In this document: piece by piece, positions 47,180 through 57,500 of the stretch
How positions within the stretch are numbered: the stretch's first letter is position 1
Layout: the number at the start of each line of letters is the position of its first letter
Source: Acinetobacter lwoffii
GTDB lineage: Bacteria > Pseudomonadota > Gammaproteobacteria > Pseudomonadales > Moraxellaceae
Direction of reading: 5' to 3'
Assembly: GCF_022967985.1 (NCBI RefSeq)
Contig: NZ_JALJVC010000005.1
Span: 62,001-126,000, forward strand
Length of the DNA stretch: 64,000 nt
Program-made: the position numbers and the translations under genes
Notes under the pieces: generated by a model
What the model saw: only the letters and a program-made list of their open reading frames with translations
Databases searched by the model: none
What the model was told of the DNA's origin: nothing

Positions 47180-48139
47180 ATGTGGAATAAATTGAATAAT
47201 AAAAAATGGAAGATTAAAAATAAAATATTGGGCTTGTGTTTGGTCAGCTCCATCAGCAGCGTACAAGCAGAAGTGCTGATCATTCTACCCGAATCCGGGC
47301 CTTTGGCGCGAGCTGCATCGAGTATCAAACAGGGTTTTCTCAGTGCTTATGCTACTTCCGGGCAGAAAGTTCCATTAAAATGGGTCAATTCCAATCAGAA
47401 AAATATCTCCCAGCTACTGAAACAGCATGTCAATAAAAAGACCAAAATGGTGGTGGGTCCATTGGCACGTAGCGATGTGGAACAACTACTCAAGAGCAAA
47501 CCTAAAGTACGTACCCTCAGCCTGAATGATGTAGCAGGGTCATCACCCCAAGTCTGGCAATTCAGCCTGTCCAAAAAAGAAGATGCCGCTGCCTTAAAAA
47601 CCTTATTGCACAAAGATGGAATTCAACAGCTGCTGATTTTACGCCAGCCGGGCAGTGAAGCCGAGCATGAACTGTTGCTGATGTCATTGTTCAGTCAAAG
47701 TGATCTGAAATTCAAGATCGTGAACAAGGCCCCCATTTTTTTAATACCAAAACAAGGGCTGTTATACCTCGGCAATGCAGAAGGGCTGGCTGCCATACCT
47801 GAATTAAGCCATAAACGGATGTATACCGTGGCCAATGCGATCAGCGAGCAGCATAGACCCCCGAAAGGGATCAAGTTCTGTGATGTTCCGGTACTTTATC
47901 TGGCTGACTGGCCAGATGTTGTACAGGCCTATGCTAAAGAACCGGTGGATATGTCCTATCAGCGGCTGATTGCCTTCGGGGGAGATGCCTGGCAGATTAC
48001 CCAGCAGTACCTGTCACAACCGCATTTGCAGCATATTGAATTTCAGGGTAGAACTGGCCGGATTGAAATCACGGACCACAGTATTCAGCGTAGTCCACAA
48101 TGTTTTCAGTATAGTGGCACAGGCGTCAAGCTACTATGA
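47180..48139 (+). CDS. Penicillin-binding protein activator LpoA-like (short form)
   Basis: A 319-residue periplasmic protein. The basic N-terminus and hydrophobic core end S-S-V-Q-A, a type I cleavage site near residue 30, and there is no proper lipobox. The mature part is a periplasmic-binding-protein-like fold, starting V-L-I-I-L-P-E-S-G-P-L-A-R-A-A-S-S-I-K-Q-G-F-L-S-A-Y, which matches the C-terminal domain of E. coli LpoA, the activator of PBP1A. The long N-terminal TPR-like domain of E. coli LpoA is missing. Start codons of rsmI and this gene are 10 nt apart on opposite strands. Confidence 0.83.
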   Translation: MWNKLNNKKWKIKNKILGLCLVSSISSVQAEVLIILPESGPLARAASSIKQGFLSAYATSGQKVPLKWVNSNQKNISQLLKQHVNKKTKMVVGPLARSDVEQLLKSKPKVRTLSLNDVAGSSPQVWQFSLSKKEDAAALKTLLHKDGIQQLLILRQPGSEAEHELLLMSLFSQSDLKFKIVNKAPIFLIPKQGLLYLGNAEGLAAIPELSHKRMYTVANAISEQHRPPKGIKFCDVPVLYLADWPDVVQAYAKEPVDMSYQRLIAFGGDAWQITQQYLSQPHLQHIEFQGRTGRIEITDHSIQRSPQCFQYSGTGVKLL

Positions 48140-48567
48140 GCGAAAGAGGAATGCTACGACAGCAATTAGGTGCATGGGCGGAGCAGCAAGCGGCCCAATT
48201 GATGCAAAACCATGGATTTCAGTTCCTGGCAGCCAATTATCACAGTCGCTATGGCGAGCTGGATCTGATTCTGGTGCGTGATCAGGAACTGGTCTTTGTG
48301 GAAGTCAAAGCACGTGCGCAAACCCGATATGCGCAAGCGATCGAGTCGATTTCCAGAGCAAAACAGGTAAAGATGCTCAAGACGGCAATGTGCTTTATTC
48401 AGAAAAATCCACAATTTGCACACTATTACTATCGTTTTGACGTGATTTGTTTTGATTTTAAACAGCAATTTGCAAAAACCATACAGCATGACTTTTCGCA
48501 ATACCCTTATGATCTGGAATGGATTGAAAATGCTTTTACTTTTGATCAAGAGTTTATTAACCTTTGA
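48136..48567 (+). CDS. yraN: YraN-family (UPF0102) predicted endonuclease-like protein
   Basis: A 143-residue protein of the restriction-endonuclease-like fold. It has Q-Q-A-A-Q-L-M-Q-N-H-G-F near the start, then N-Y-H-S-R-Y-G-E-L-D-L-I-L-V-R-D and L-V-F-V-E-V-K-A-R, giving the E...D...ExK arrangement of the active site. Nuclease activity is inferred from fold. Its ATG overlaps the lpoA stop by 4 nt. E. coli has diaA between yraN and dolP; it is absent here. Confidence 0.93.
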   Translation: MSERGMLRQQLGAWAEQQAAQLMQNHGFQFLAANYHSRYGELDLILVRDQELVFVEVKARAQTRYAQAIESISRAKQVKMLKTAMCFIQKNPQFAHYYYRFDVICFDFKQQFAKTIQHDFSQYPYDLEWIENAFTFDQEFINL

Positions 48568-48699
48568 ACAAAATAAGGTCTAAAGATGCTTATATTTGCT
48601 TCAAGATCATTGTAAAGTTCAAGCAGAATTGACATGATCTGAGCATGAAACAGATGATTAGATTAAAAAAGACGTAATAAAATGAAGGAGTCTTGCTGA

Positions 48700-49386
48700 G
48701 TGGTTAAGCGTATTGCAATAACAATGCTGTGTGTCGCAAGTTTATCAGGTTGTGCAAGTTTTATTTCCAGCGGCACAGGTACGGCTCCTGTCGGAACTGA
48801 AAGTGGGGCGCGTACCTTGGGGCAGGTATTTATTGATTCCTCAATTGTCCGTACTGCAAAAATTAATCTTTATAAATTGGATTCGCGCTTTAAGCAGGCC
48901 CGGGTCAATATTGAAAGTTTCCATGGCAATGTCTTGTTGACCGGTCAGGTGCCGGATGCCCATCTGAAACAATTAGCCGAAGACAATGTCAAATCCATGA
49001 GTGATGTCAAAGCGGTACATAATTTTATTACTGTCGGCAATCAGATCAGCTATAGCACCATCATGCAGGATACTGCGGTGACTGCAAATACCCGTGGCTT
49101 GATCATGAAAGCGACTGTGGTAGCGGATAGTAAAGTGCATGTGCATACTGAAGATGGCGTACTGTATGTGATGGGTCGTTTAAATGGTGCCGAGATTGCT
49201 GACCTGAATCAGGTGTTACAACAGGTGGGTAATGTCACTAAAATTGTGACCCTAATTGATAATGTGGAGCAATATTCAAGTCTGGCTAATCAAAACTTTG
49301 CCGCACCGGCATATGCGCAGCCGGGTATTGAACAGACGCCAGTGGCGATTGATCCTGATACGGTTGAACCGACCTATGAACCATAA
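48700..49386 (+). CDS. dolP: BON-domain outer-membrane lipoprotein DolP (YraP)
   Basis: A 228-residue lipoprotein with lipobox L-S-G-C (Cys18) and two BON domains (about 45-110 and 120-190), the second containing V-H-V-H-T-E-D-G-V-L-Y-V-M-G-R. DolP binds anionic phospholipids and supports outer-membrane integrity at the division site. The start is GTG 48700 with AAGGAG nine nt upstream; no ATG fits. The C-terminal Pro/Ala tail (about 195-228) is not part of the family. The following hydrolase gene starts inside its last 11 nt. Confidence 0.93.
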   Translation: MVKRIAITMLCVASLSGCASFISSGTGTAPVGTESGARTLGQVFIDSSIVRTAKINLYKLDSRFKQARVNIESFHGNVLLTGQVPDAHLKQLAEDNVKSMSDVKAVHNFITVGNQISYSTIMQDTAVTANTRGLIMKATVVADSKVHVHTEDGVLYVMGRLNGAEIADLNQVLQQVGNVTKIVTLIDNVEQYSSLANQNFAAPAYAQPGIEQTPVAIDPDTVEPTYEP

Positions 49387-50257
49387 GGTCGGCCAGTTTA
49401 AAACCCAACTCTCACAGCGTATTTTGCAGTTTCAACAGCACTATCAAGATTTCCGGTTATACGATTTTGGTAGTTATGCTTTAAATCGTTTAACTCCGAA
49501 ACAAGGTTACACAGTCGAAACCCAATTGGCCTATGGCCTGAAATCCCGGCAACGCTTTGACCTGTTTCGGAGTCAGCAGCCTTTGCTCCATCGTCCCCTG
49601 ATTGTTTTTGTGCATGGCGGTGCCTGGTTACATGGCGATAAAAAGGATTATCAGTTTATTGGCGAGGCTTTTGCCAAAGAAGGTTATGACGTGGTGGTAA
49701 TGAATTATCATCTGGCACCACAACATATTTTCCCAACTTATATTCATGATCTGCATTTGTTACTGAATCATTTGCAGCAGTCGGCTAAGCACTTGCAGAT
49801 CTGTGCTGATAATCTGGTCCTGATGGGACATTCTGCCGGGGCCTTTAATGTCATGTCTGCCTTGTACCATCCGCAATCTGCCAGTATTGACCACGGTCAA
49901 ATTCGGGCGATTATTGGTCTGGCGGGGCCTTATCATTTTGATTACAAAAATGATCCGATCTGTGCCGATGCATTTGATCAGGCGGTGCCTTATCAGCAGG
50001 TGATGCCTTATTATTTTGTTAAAAATAGCTCAATCCGGCATTATCTGTTTATTGCCGAAAAAGACAAGATTGTTGGGCATTTCAATAGCCAGGATTTGGA
50101 CCGCGTACTGAAAGAGAAGGGCAATCATAGCCATCTGATTCAAATTCCGAAACTTGGTCATATTACGATTGTGGGTTCACTCTCCAGTTTGTTTAGCCGG
50201 TTTTTCCAGACCAAGGCACAGGTGCTTTGGGCGCTCGAGGATGCATTTAAATCCTGA
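49376..50257 (+). CDS. Alpha/beta hydrolase (esterase/lipase, BD-FAE-like)
   Basis: A 293-residue cytosolic-looking hydrolase: oxyanion motif V-H-G-G-A-W (near residues 77-82), nucleophile elbow G-H-S-A-G-A (about 155-160), and a late acid and L-G-H-I-T (about 261-265) completing the triad. This is the hormone-sensitive-lipase/BD-FAE arrangement acting on small esters. The start at ATG 49376 overlaps dolP by 11 nt; the frame is open 40 codons upstream but that part is in the shadow of dolP. A terminator follows. Confidence 0.85.
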   Translation: MNHKVGQFKTQLSQRILQFQQHYQDFRLYDFGSYALNRLTPKQGYTVETQLAYGLKSRQRFDLFRSQQPLLHRPLIVFVHGGAWLHGDKKDYQFIGEAFAKEGYDVVVMNYHLAPQHIFPTYIHDLHLLLNHLQQSAKHLQICADNLVLMGHSAGAFNVMSALYHPQSASIDHGQIRAIIGLAGPYHFDYKNDPICADAFDQAVPYQQVMPYYFVKNSSIRHYLFIAEKDKIVGHFNSQDLDRVLKEKGNHSHLIQIPKLGHITIVGSLSSLFSRFFQTKAQVLWALEDAFKS

Positions 50258-50287
50258 TACTGATATGTTAGTTTAACCAAGCACTAG

Positions 50288-50331
50288 ATAAAAAAGAATC
50301 CAGTGGATGATCTCCCCTGGATTCTTTTTTT
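50288..50331. terminator. Rho-independent terminator, bidirectional
   Basis: AAAAAAGAATCCAG pairs with CTGGATTCTTTTTT around a 13-nt loop. It serves the hydrolase gene and convergent nudC. Confidence 0.9.
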
Positions 50332-50363
50332 GAGCCGTTGGGCTAAATCTTTCAAATACAGAT

Positions 50364-51140
50364 TTACAGCCAGGTCTTGGTGTCGTCTGCGACGGGCGTA
50401 CCTTGAGTCACATGCATGATCATGGCATGGGCAATACTGCCTTTAAACGGAATTTCAGGCAGCTGATCGAATTTAAAGAATTGCGCATCGCTAATTTCTT
50501 CTTCCTGCAGCTGTAGCTCACCGCCAGCATATTCTGCCTTGAAGGCAATCATCAGATTGCTTGGGAAAGGCCAGGGCTGGCTGGCCAGATACTGAATATT
50601 CTTGAGTTGTAAGCCAACTTCTTCTAGCGTTTCACGACGTACTGCATCTTCCAGCGTTTCACCCACTTCAACGAAACCGGCAATCAGTCCATACATCTGG
50701 CTTTTAGTATTACGTGCATTTTTGGCCAGCAGAATCTCGTCTTCACCTTTGGTAATAACAGTAATAACGCAAGGCTGTACCCGTGGATACTGACGGTAGT
50801 TGCAGGATGGGCAGACCATGGCATATTCAACAGCATGCGCTTCAGTCGCTGTGCCGCAATGACTGCAAAATTTATGGTTACGACGCCATTCTAAAAGCTG
50901 TACCGCACGACTGGCCTGTTCAAATTGCTGGGTATTCCAGAACTGTAACAGCTGACGGATGGGAACCAGTTGTAAGCCTGCAGGAATAGGCTCATCGGGA
51001 AGGAGATCACGGGCAATCACTTGATCACCCGTGTGGAGTAGCAAATCACTTGCTAAGGCTTCAACTCGTGGAAGTTGAAAGTGTTGATCGACCAGCAGTT
51101 GCTGTTGTTGAAAAATATAAGCAAGTGATAATTTGGACAT
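50364..51140 (-). CDS. nudC: NAD(+) diphosphatase / NADH pyrophosphatase and RNA decapping enzyme NudC
   Basis: A 258-residue Nudix enzyme that splits NADH to NMNH and AMP and removes NAD caps from RNA. It has the zinc ribbon Cys92-x2-Cys95 and Cys110-x2-Cys113, the Nudix box G-x5-E-x7-R-E-x2-E-E-x-G-L (155-177), and the NudC-specific S-Q-P-W-P-F-P-S-N-L-M (188-198). The start overlaps the stop of the fimL-like gene by one base (TAATG), so translation is coupled. Confidence 0.96.
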   Translation of the reverse strand: MSKLSLAYIFQQQQLLVDQHFQLPRVEALASDLLLHTGDQVIARDLLPDEPIPAGLQLVPIRQLLQFWNTQQFEQASRAVQLLEWRRNHKFCSHCGTATEAHAVEYAMVCPSCNYRQYPRVQPCVITVITKGEDEILLAKNARNTKSQMYGLIAGFVEVGETLEDAVRRETLEEVGLQLKNIQYLASQPWPFPSNLMIAFKAEYAGGELQLQEEEISDAQFFKFDQLPEIPFKGSIAHAMIMHVTQGTPVADDTKTWL

Positions 51141-52783
51141 TAGGCAACTATTTTGAGTTTCTCACTACTGTCCAATGCTACCTGAAACATCGCCTGTAAT
51201 ACAGGCTGTTTGTTCTTTAAGTTATCAATCATCATGTCGGCACTGGCCAGGGTGTCTAAAGCACGATGAATTTCTTCCGGACTTAATGCAATCGACAGAT
51301 CAATACGGTTCTTGATGAATTCTGCAGTGGTGGTGAATGCAGTACGAACATGTTCTGCATTCAGGAACAGCATCGCGCCGCCAATCTCGCAAAACTGTAC
51401 TGGAACAGGTTCGAGTGCAGTCAAGTCATGATCTTGCAGGTAATTGCTGAGAATCTGGCTAGAAAGCTCGATCAGGGCCTTGGTTTCTGTGAGTAAAGCA
51501 GCGTGTGCTTCATCCAGACGGTCCAGAGAAATATTCATGTTGTTGACGCGCAGCTGCAAGCGGCTCGAAGTGTGATGACGTTCCAGTACGCCAATCGAGT
51601 TCATGGCAGACAGAATGACATTCATCAACTGCTGGGCAAAGCTGGCATCCTGCATCATCTCCGGCTGGCTCAGTGAAGCGGCCTGACGGGTCAGGTCATG
51701 ATAGGCTTCATTCAGGTTCAATACCTTGAAGATATTCGCCAGATTATTCAGTTGTGCCTGCAGTTCCTGAGTCTTTTCAGGCGTCATGTTCTGATAGTTG
51801 AACTCGATGTCATTACGAATTTGCGCCATTTCCGTGGTCACCAATTCGCTGATGGTATGCATGGTTTCAAAGTCTGGGCCATACAGATGGCGACTGAAGA
51901 CCTGTAATTGCATATCGGTCAGCAGGTCATCGCCCACATTGAGCTGGCTACGGATAGATTGCGCAGTTTCATCTTCCTGACTGATACACAGGCTGAGCAC
52001 ATTGGCCAGATCAGCCAGCGAAGCCTTGAAACTGTCTGCCGAGCTAAAATACTGTGCCATGTTACGTTCAATGCTCACCAATGTGCGTAGGCGTGGCTCA
52101 TTAATCAGCAGGTGATCAATATTGTTCAACGCGACATAGACCAGATTCCAGTACTGCTTGCTGTCATGTTGTTCTGCAAGTCCTGCCAGATAAGCCCCCA
52201 CCAGTTTGATGGCTTGCAGATCCAGTTCACTTTCTTCCTGATTGATCAGCTTGTTGAGTGACAGCTTATACAGGCGGTGTACATATTGGGATTTTTCCAG
52301 ACTTGGTGCTTGTGGCAGTGCAAAATCAGGGGTGACGCAATCCAGTAGCGATTCTACATGCTGGCCTTCAGTCGTCAGCGGTTTACCCAAAGCCAGTTCC
52401 AGACGGTTCAGGGTATCCAGCAAAAACTGTGGAATTTTCACTTCACGCAAACAGATAAATTCGATATAGCGTTTCAGCATGGTGGTGCCTTCACTCAAGG
52501 CGATCACTTCTTGAGTATTGACCTGCGCCGGATTCCCCATAATCTTGCGCATCAGTTCTGCTGAATATTGAGCGACTTTTGCCAGACTGGACATGTCGAT
52601 GAGTGCCAGAACTTGGGCGCATTGTTCGAACTGATTTAATGCATCATCAATACCAAAAGGTAAAGTCTGGTCTTCTACCAAGGTGCTTACTGCTGATTCG
52701 ACTAACTTGATCGAGTTATCAACCTCATTTTTTATTATCAGTAAAGCTGTTGGATCAAAATGTATAGAGGTTTGGTAAGACAT
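51140..52783 (-). CDS. FimL-like twitching-motility/cAMP-signalling protein
   Basis: A 547-residue, mostly helical soluble protein. The first 150 residues look like a degenerate HPt domain of the ChpA type: F-E-Q-C-A-Q-V-L-A-L-I-D-M and L-K-R-Y-I-E-F-I-C-L-R-E-V-K-I-P-Q-F-L-L-D-T-L-N resemble the corresponding region of Pseudomonas FimL. FimL links the Pil-Chp system to adenylate cyclase and polar pilus function. No His-phosphorylation motif is seen. ATG 52783 is preferred over GTG 52792, whose ribosome site would overlap it. Coupled to nudC. Family call moderately sure. Confidence 0.62.
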   Translation of the reverse strand: MSYQTSIHFDPTALLIIKNEVDNSIKLVESAVSTLVEDQTLPFGIDDALNQFEQCAQVLALIDMSSLAKVAQYSAELMRKIMGNPAQVNTQEVIALSEGTTMLKRYIEFICLREVKIPQFLLDTLNRLELALGKPLTTEGQHVESLLDCVTPDFALPQAPSLEKSQYVHRLYKLSLNKLINQEESELDLQAIKLVGAYLAGLAEQHDSKQYWNLVYVALNNIDHLLINEPRLRTLVSIERNMAQYFSSADSFKASLADLANVLSLCISQEDETAQSIRSQLNVGDDLLTDMQLQVFSRHLYGPDFETMHTISELVTTEMAQIRNDIEFNYQNMTPEKTQELQAQLNNLANIFKVLNLNEAYHDLTRQAASLSQPEMMQDASFAQQLMNVILSAMNSIGVLERHHTSSRLQLRVNNMNISLDRLDEAHAALLTETKALIELSSQILSNYLQDHDLTALEPVPVQFCEIGGAMLFLNAEHVRTAFTTTAEFIKNRIDLSIALSPEEIHRALDTLASADMMIDNLKNKQPVLQAMFQVALDSSEKLKIVA

Positions 52784-52908
52784 GATCTGCACCTTTCCTG
52801 GAGTATTATCTATATATGAGCCCCGCTTTAAACTACGGGGCCTCTTTGTATTTACTATAACTGAAGAACGATAGTTTTAAACCTAAAGTATCCCCGGAAA
52901 TGTAGATT

Positions 52909-54294
52909 TTATTTCGCGAAAAGGCAAGCAGTTCCATGTTTTTCTTCGAATTGTTTGACCCAATTCTCATGTTCCTGTAATTCCTGTTCTGACGGGAGAA
53001 TCACCGGTAATTCAATTTCAACTTTGGCCATCCCTGAACGGCTGTTCTGGTCTTCAGACTGGGACAGGGCATCGATATCAAAAGACACCTGTCCACCGGT
53101 CATCGCCAGATAAACATCGGACAGGATTTCCGCATCGAGCAAGGCACCGTGGAAAGTACGGTCACGTTGTGGAATCTCGTAACGGCGCACTAAGGCATCC
53201 AGCGAATTTTTCTGCCCGGGATGCTTGGACTTGGCCAGTGCCAAGGTATCGGTGACGTCACAAACCTCGGAGAGTGCTTTAAAACCTGCACGTTTGAATT
53301 CCATATCCAGGAAGTTCATATCGAAGGTTGCGTTATGCGCAATAATTTCCGCGCCGTGTAAATAGTCAAACAGCACTTGAGAAATTTCTTCAAACAGCGG
53401 TTTGTCTTGCAGGAATTCGTCGGTGATCCCGTGGACATTCACAGAATCGCCGACCGGTGTTTTCGGATTGATATAAATATGAATCGAGCTGCCGGTCAGT
53501 TTGCGGTTAATCATTTCCAGCGCGCCGACTTCAATAATCCGGTCACCATCCTGATAATAAAAACCGGTGGTTTCAGTATCCAGAATCAGTTGTCGTGGGC
53601 CATGCAGCTGTAACTTGGCCGGTGTAATGACAATTTGCGGATGTATCTCAGTCGAGGCAGATGCGTCTGAAGATGAAGCATCTTCATTGCTGTCCGTTGC
53701 TAAAACTTCAGTCTGTACAATTTCTTCAACAGTCACTTCGATGATTTCTTCCGGCAGGTCTTCCAGCTCTTCTTCACTCTCAGCCAGATCCAGACCGAAA
53801 GGATCATCTAGCAACCAGTCGGGTTCAGATTTTTTTTTATCTTCAGACATTGAAGGGCTTTGCTTGGATTTTTTCAGGGTTTCATCAGCACCCAGATTGG
53901 CCAGCTGATCGGCCATTTCATTGCCCGGATGTCCGGCATGACCTTTGACCCAGTGCCATTCGATGTCACGTCCCTGACAGACTTCATCGAGCTTTTGCCA
54001 CAGATCCGGATTTTTGACGTCTTTCCAGTTTTTCTTTTTCCAGCCGTGAATCCATTCGGTAATGCCTTGTTTGACATACTTGGAATCGGTATAGATCACC
54101 AGTTTGTCTTGCTTGTCACAGAACAGAATCCCTTCAATCGCAGCCGTCAGTTCCATGCGGTTATTGGTAGTATGATCTTCACCGCCATAAATTTTGTGTT
54201 CTTGTTGGCCATTAACAATGTACGCACCCCAGCCGCCTAAACCCGGGTTGCCGCGACAGGCGCCATCAACATAAAGTGTGATAGTGTGTGACAT
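52909..54294 (-). CDS. Fused ribonuclease HI / DNA polymerase III epsilon subunit (3'-5' proofreading exonuclease)
   Basis: A 461-residue two-domain protein. RNase HI (1-142) has Asp10, Glu48, Asp70 and Asp129 for two-metal hydrolysis of RNA in RNA-DNA hybrids. After an 85-residue acidic Ser-rich linker comes a DEDDh exonuclease (about 231-400): Asp239/Glu241 (L-D-T-E-T-T-G-F), Asp325 (N-A-T-F-D), His382 and Asp387. A likely beta-clamp-binding motif Q-V-S-F-D-I (402-407) follows, and a tail of about 50 residues. The frame is uninterrupted; an internal Met149 lacks a ribosome site. In E. coli the two are separate adjacent divergent genes. Confidence 0.95.
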   Translation of the reverse strand: MSHTITLYVDGACRGNPGLGGWGAYIVNGQQEHKIYGGEDHTTNNRMELTAAIEGILFCDKQDKLVIYTDSKYVKQGITEWIHGWKKKNWKDVKNPDLWQKLDEVCQGRDIEWHWVKGHAGHPGNEMADQLANLGADETLKKSKQSPSMSEDKKKSEPDWLLDDPFGLDLAESEEELEDLPEEIIEVTVEEIVQTEVLATDSNEDASSSDASASTEIHPQIVITPAKLQLHGPRQLILDTETTGFYYQDGDRIIEVGALEMINRKLTGSSIHIYINPKTPVGDSVNVHGITDEFLQDKPLFEEISQVLFDYLHGAEIIAHNATFDMNFLDMEFKRAGFKALSEVCDVTDTLALAKSKHPGQKNSLDALVRRYEIPQRDRTFHGALLDAEILSDVYLAMTGGQVSFDIDALSQSEDQNSRSGMAKVEIELPVILPSEQELQEHENWVKQFEEKHGTACLFAK

Positions 54295-54501
54295 AGATTA
54301 AATCCGATCAAAATAGAACAAGCTGGAAGGCTTATTGTATAGCGCAAATGCAGTCGATCAATCTATATGTCCGGGATTTTTTAATTTCTTGTAACATTTA
54401 ACGTGAAATCGCGGTAAATTATTGGCTTGAGTCTTCGACATGCTTCACTACAATGGCATATCTAAAAAATAAATTTATATACGAGTTGTTTGGATTTCTT
54501 T

Positions 54502-57500
54502 ATGTATAAACCAACCGCAATTTTGTGGCAGCCGACATTACCTACATTTTTAAAATATTCTGTACTGGGAACTGCGCTTGCTTCTCTAGGACTGACGGGC
54601 TGTTCATCTACACAAAGTGCGACCCAAACAGCATCAAGCAAGCAGGTTGGATCACAATATCTGGATGCCAGCAGTCTGGATGGACTCGAAGATTTACTCT
54701 CTGCAACGGATATGCGTGCAGTCGAAGGCGACCGTTTACAGATTCTGAAACATGGTGATGTCTGGAAACGCATGACCGTAGGTTTCAAGATGGACTTAAG
54801 TGTCTGGAATCCGCGGATTGATGCGCAGCGTGGCTGGTTTATTTCACGTCAGCCTTATCTGGATCGCTTAAGTGCGCGTGCATCACGTTATTTATATTAC
54901 ACAGTAAAAGAAGCAGAACGCCGTGGCATGCCGACCGAGTTGGCACTGTTACCGATTATTGAAAGTTCTTATGACCCGGCAGCGACCAGTAGTGCGGCGG
55001 CAGCAGGTTTATGGCAGTTTATTCCAAGTACCGGCCGCATTTATGGTCTAAAGCAGACTTCTTTATACGATGGTCGTCGTGATGTGGTGGAATCTACCCG
55101 TGCAGCCTATGAATTTTTAGGCAGTCTGTATAACCAGTTTGGTTCTTGGGAATTGGCGCTCGCTTCTTATAATGCCGGCCCAGGCCGTATCCAGCAGGCG
55201 ATTAACCGTAACAAAGCTGCAGGTCTGCCTACCGATTATTGGTCATTGAAACTACCACAAGAAACCATGAGTTACGTGCCACGTTTCCTGGCGGTTGCAC
55301 AAATTATTAAAAATCCGGGCAGTTATGGGGTGAGTTTGCCACCGATTGCCAACCGTCCGCATTTCCGTGAAGTACCGGTCGGTGTTGCCAGTTTAAATGA
55401 AATTGCAGCGATTACCGGTTTGAGCCGTGCAGAACTGTATCAATTAAACCCGGGTCATCGTGGTGATCATATTGACCCTGCAAGTCCGCGCCGTATTCTG
55501 ATTCCTGCTGACTTAAGTCCTTCAGTGGATGAGAAGCTGAAAAAATTATCCGGTTCAGGTGGTTTATGGGCGAGTAACACGAACAGCTTGCCGCGAAATA
55601 CGACGACAGTGGTGCCCACCAGAGCTGCACCGCCAGAATTAAATACCAAAACGATTACACCTTCTAAACAGACTCCGCCAGCGGTTGTTAGTAATCAGCC
55701 TGCAACGACCGTTGCTAAAACAACGACTCCGGCTAAAGCTGCAAGTACGCCACCTGTCGTCACAGCAGCGGTAAGTACCGCGACAACGGCAAATACTGTG
55801 ACCCAGACTACGAAAAAGATTTCGACGCCTAAAGGCTCATCTGCCTTGGCCAGTTTTGCGGCACAAAGTGATTTGCCAATTCCAAGTGCGCCGCGTATTC
55901 CGGTAGCTGTAACACCTGCAGCGCCAGCGAAACAGATTCAGGTCGAACCACCGATTTCGGCAGCTGAGCGTCAGCAAGTTCAGCAGGCGGTCATCGCACA
56001 GGATATTCAGAAAACTGTAGATGAAATTCTGCAGCCTGTTGCAACACCGGCAGAACAGGCCCAAGTGGTTGAAGAGCTGAAAGCATTGGCGCCGGCTGGC
56101 ACAGAAATTGTTGATCCTTATGACGGTAAAATCAAGCTGACTGCCATTCAAACCAGCCTGTCTGTTGCTGAGCAGCAAGGCAAAGAGCTCACCAAAGGCT
56201 TTTCTTATCCGAAAGAAGTTGCTGACAATACCACTGCGAACTCGGTTGAAGCCAAGCTAAATCAGGGCAAAAATTACGTCAAGACGGATTCTGAAGTGGT
56301 AGTGGTTGCTCCAAAAGGAAAACGCAGTACCTATAAGGTGTTACCAGGTGATAATCTGGCAATGATTGCGGCTAAAAATGGGGTGAACTGGCGTGATGTG
56401 GCGAAATGGAACCAGATTGATCCAAATTCTCCACTGTATGTGGGCACCACCATTTATCTGTATGATGCCAAACCTGTACAGGAAGCCAGCAAAGCCAAAG
56501 AAAAGCCGGAAACTTATGTGGTTCAGGCCAATGACTCTCTGACTAGCGTAGCGACCCAGTTTGGTTTTAGCGTGAAACAACTGGCTGATTTTAATGGACT
56601 GAATAGTAATAGCGGTCTGTTTGTTGGGCAAAAGCTGTCATTGAAAGATACAGGGCAGTCCAAAGCCAAAGTTGAAGACACGAAAAAAGCTGAAACTGTC
56701 AAGGTTCAGACCAAATCCTATACAGTGAAACGTGGTGAGTATCTGAAACTGATTGCCGATCGTTATGGGCTTTCAAATGCTGAACTGGCATCCTTGACTT
56801 CAGGTCTGACTGCCGGTAGCAGTCTGATGGTGGGACAGAAAATCAATGTACCACTTCAGGAAGTTGAAGGGCTAACGGCATCTAGCCAGAAAACTGAGCA
56901 GAAGTTTGAAAATGTCAAAGTCGATCAGACTGCGACTGAAAACTATCAGGTCAAACGCGGTGAAACCCTGTATAGCATTGCCAGTCAAAGCAAGCTGAGT
57001 GTTTCTGAACTGGCTGCATTGAATGGGTTGTCTGCCAATAGTGGTTTACGTATAGGTCAGACCATCAAGATTCCAGCCGGCAGTCAGATCCCTGAAACCT
57101 ATACGGTTCAAGCGGGTGATACGCTGACCGGCATTGCCGCAAAATACAATCTGTCAATGGACCAGGTGGCGAGCCTGAATGGCATGTCACGTAATGCCGG
57201 CTTGCGTGTGGGACAGCGCCTGAAACTCAGTGGTGAAGTTGCTGAACCGGTACGTGAAGTGGTTGCTGAAACTGCGACGAAGAATACAAAATCGGATTCG
57301 CATGTGGTGAAGTCAGGTGAAACCTTAAGTTCTATTGCACGTCAGTATCATTTACAACTGAAATATCTGGCAGATTTAAATGGCCTGAATACCAATAGTA
57401 CGGTGCGTATTGGTCAGCGTTTAAAAATTGAGGGTGACTTTCCGGTAGATAAAAAAGTTGAAGATGTGAAAGTGGCAACTAAGCCTGTAGCTTCTAAGGC

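Noticed and set aside
53848..53850. Internal start for a separate dnaQ product
   Set aside because: Met149 lies in the linker with no Shine-Dalgarno, and the frame from RNase HI is continuous. A fusion is the simpler reading.
53567..54240. Two long plus-strand frames opposite rnhA-dnaQ
   Set aside because: They lie opposite verified catalytic motifs; the Ser-rich product reflects the acidic linker read backwards.
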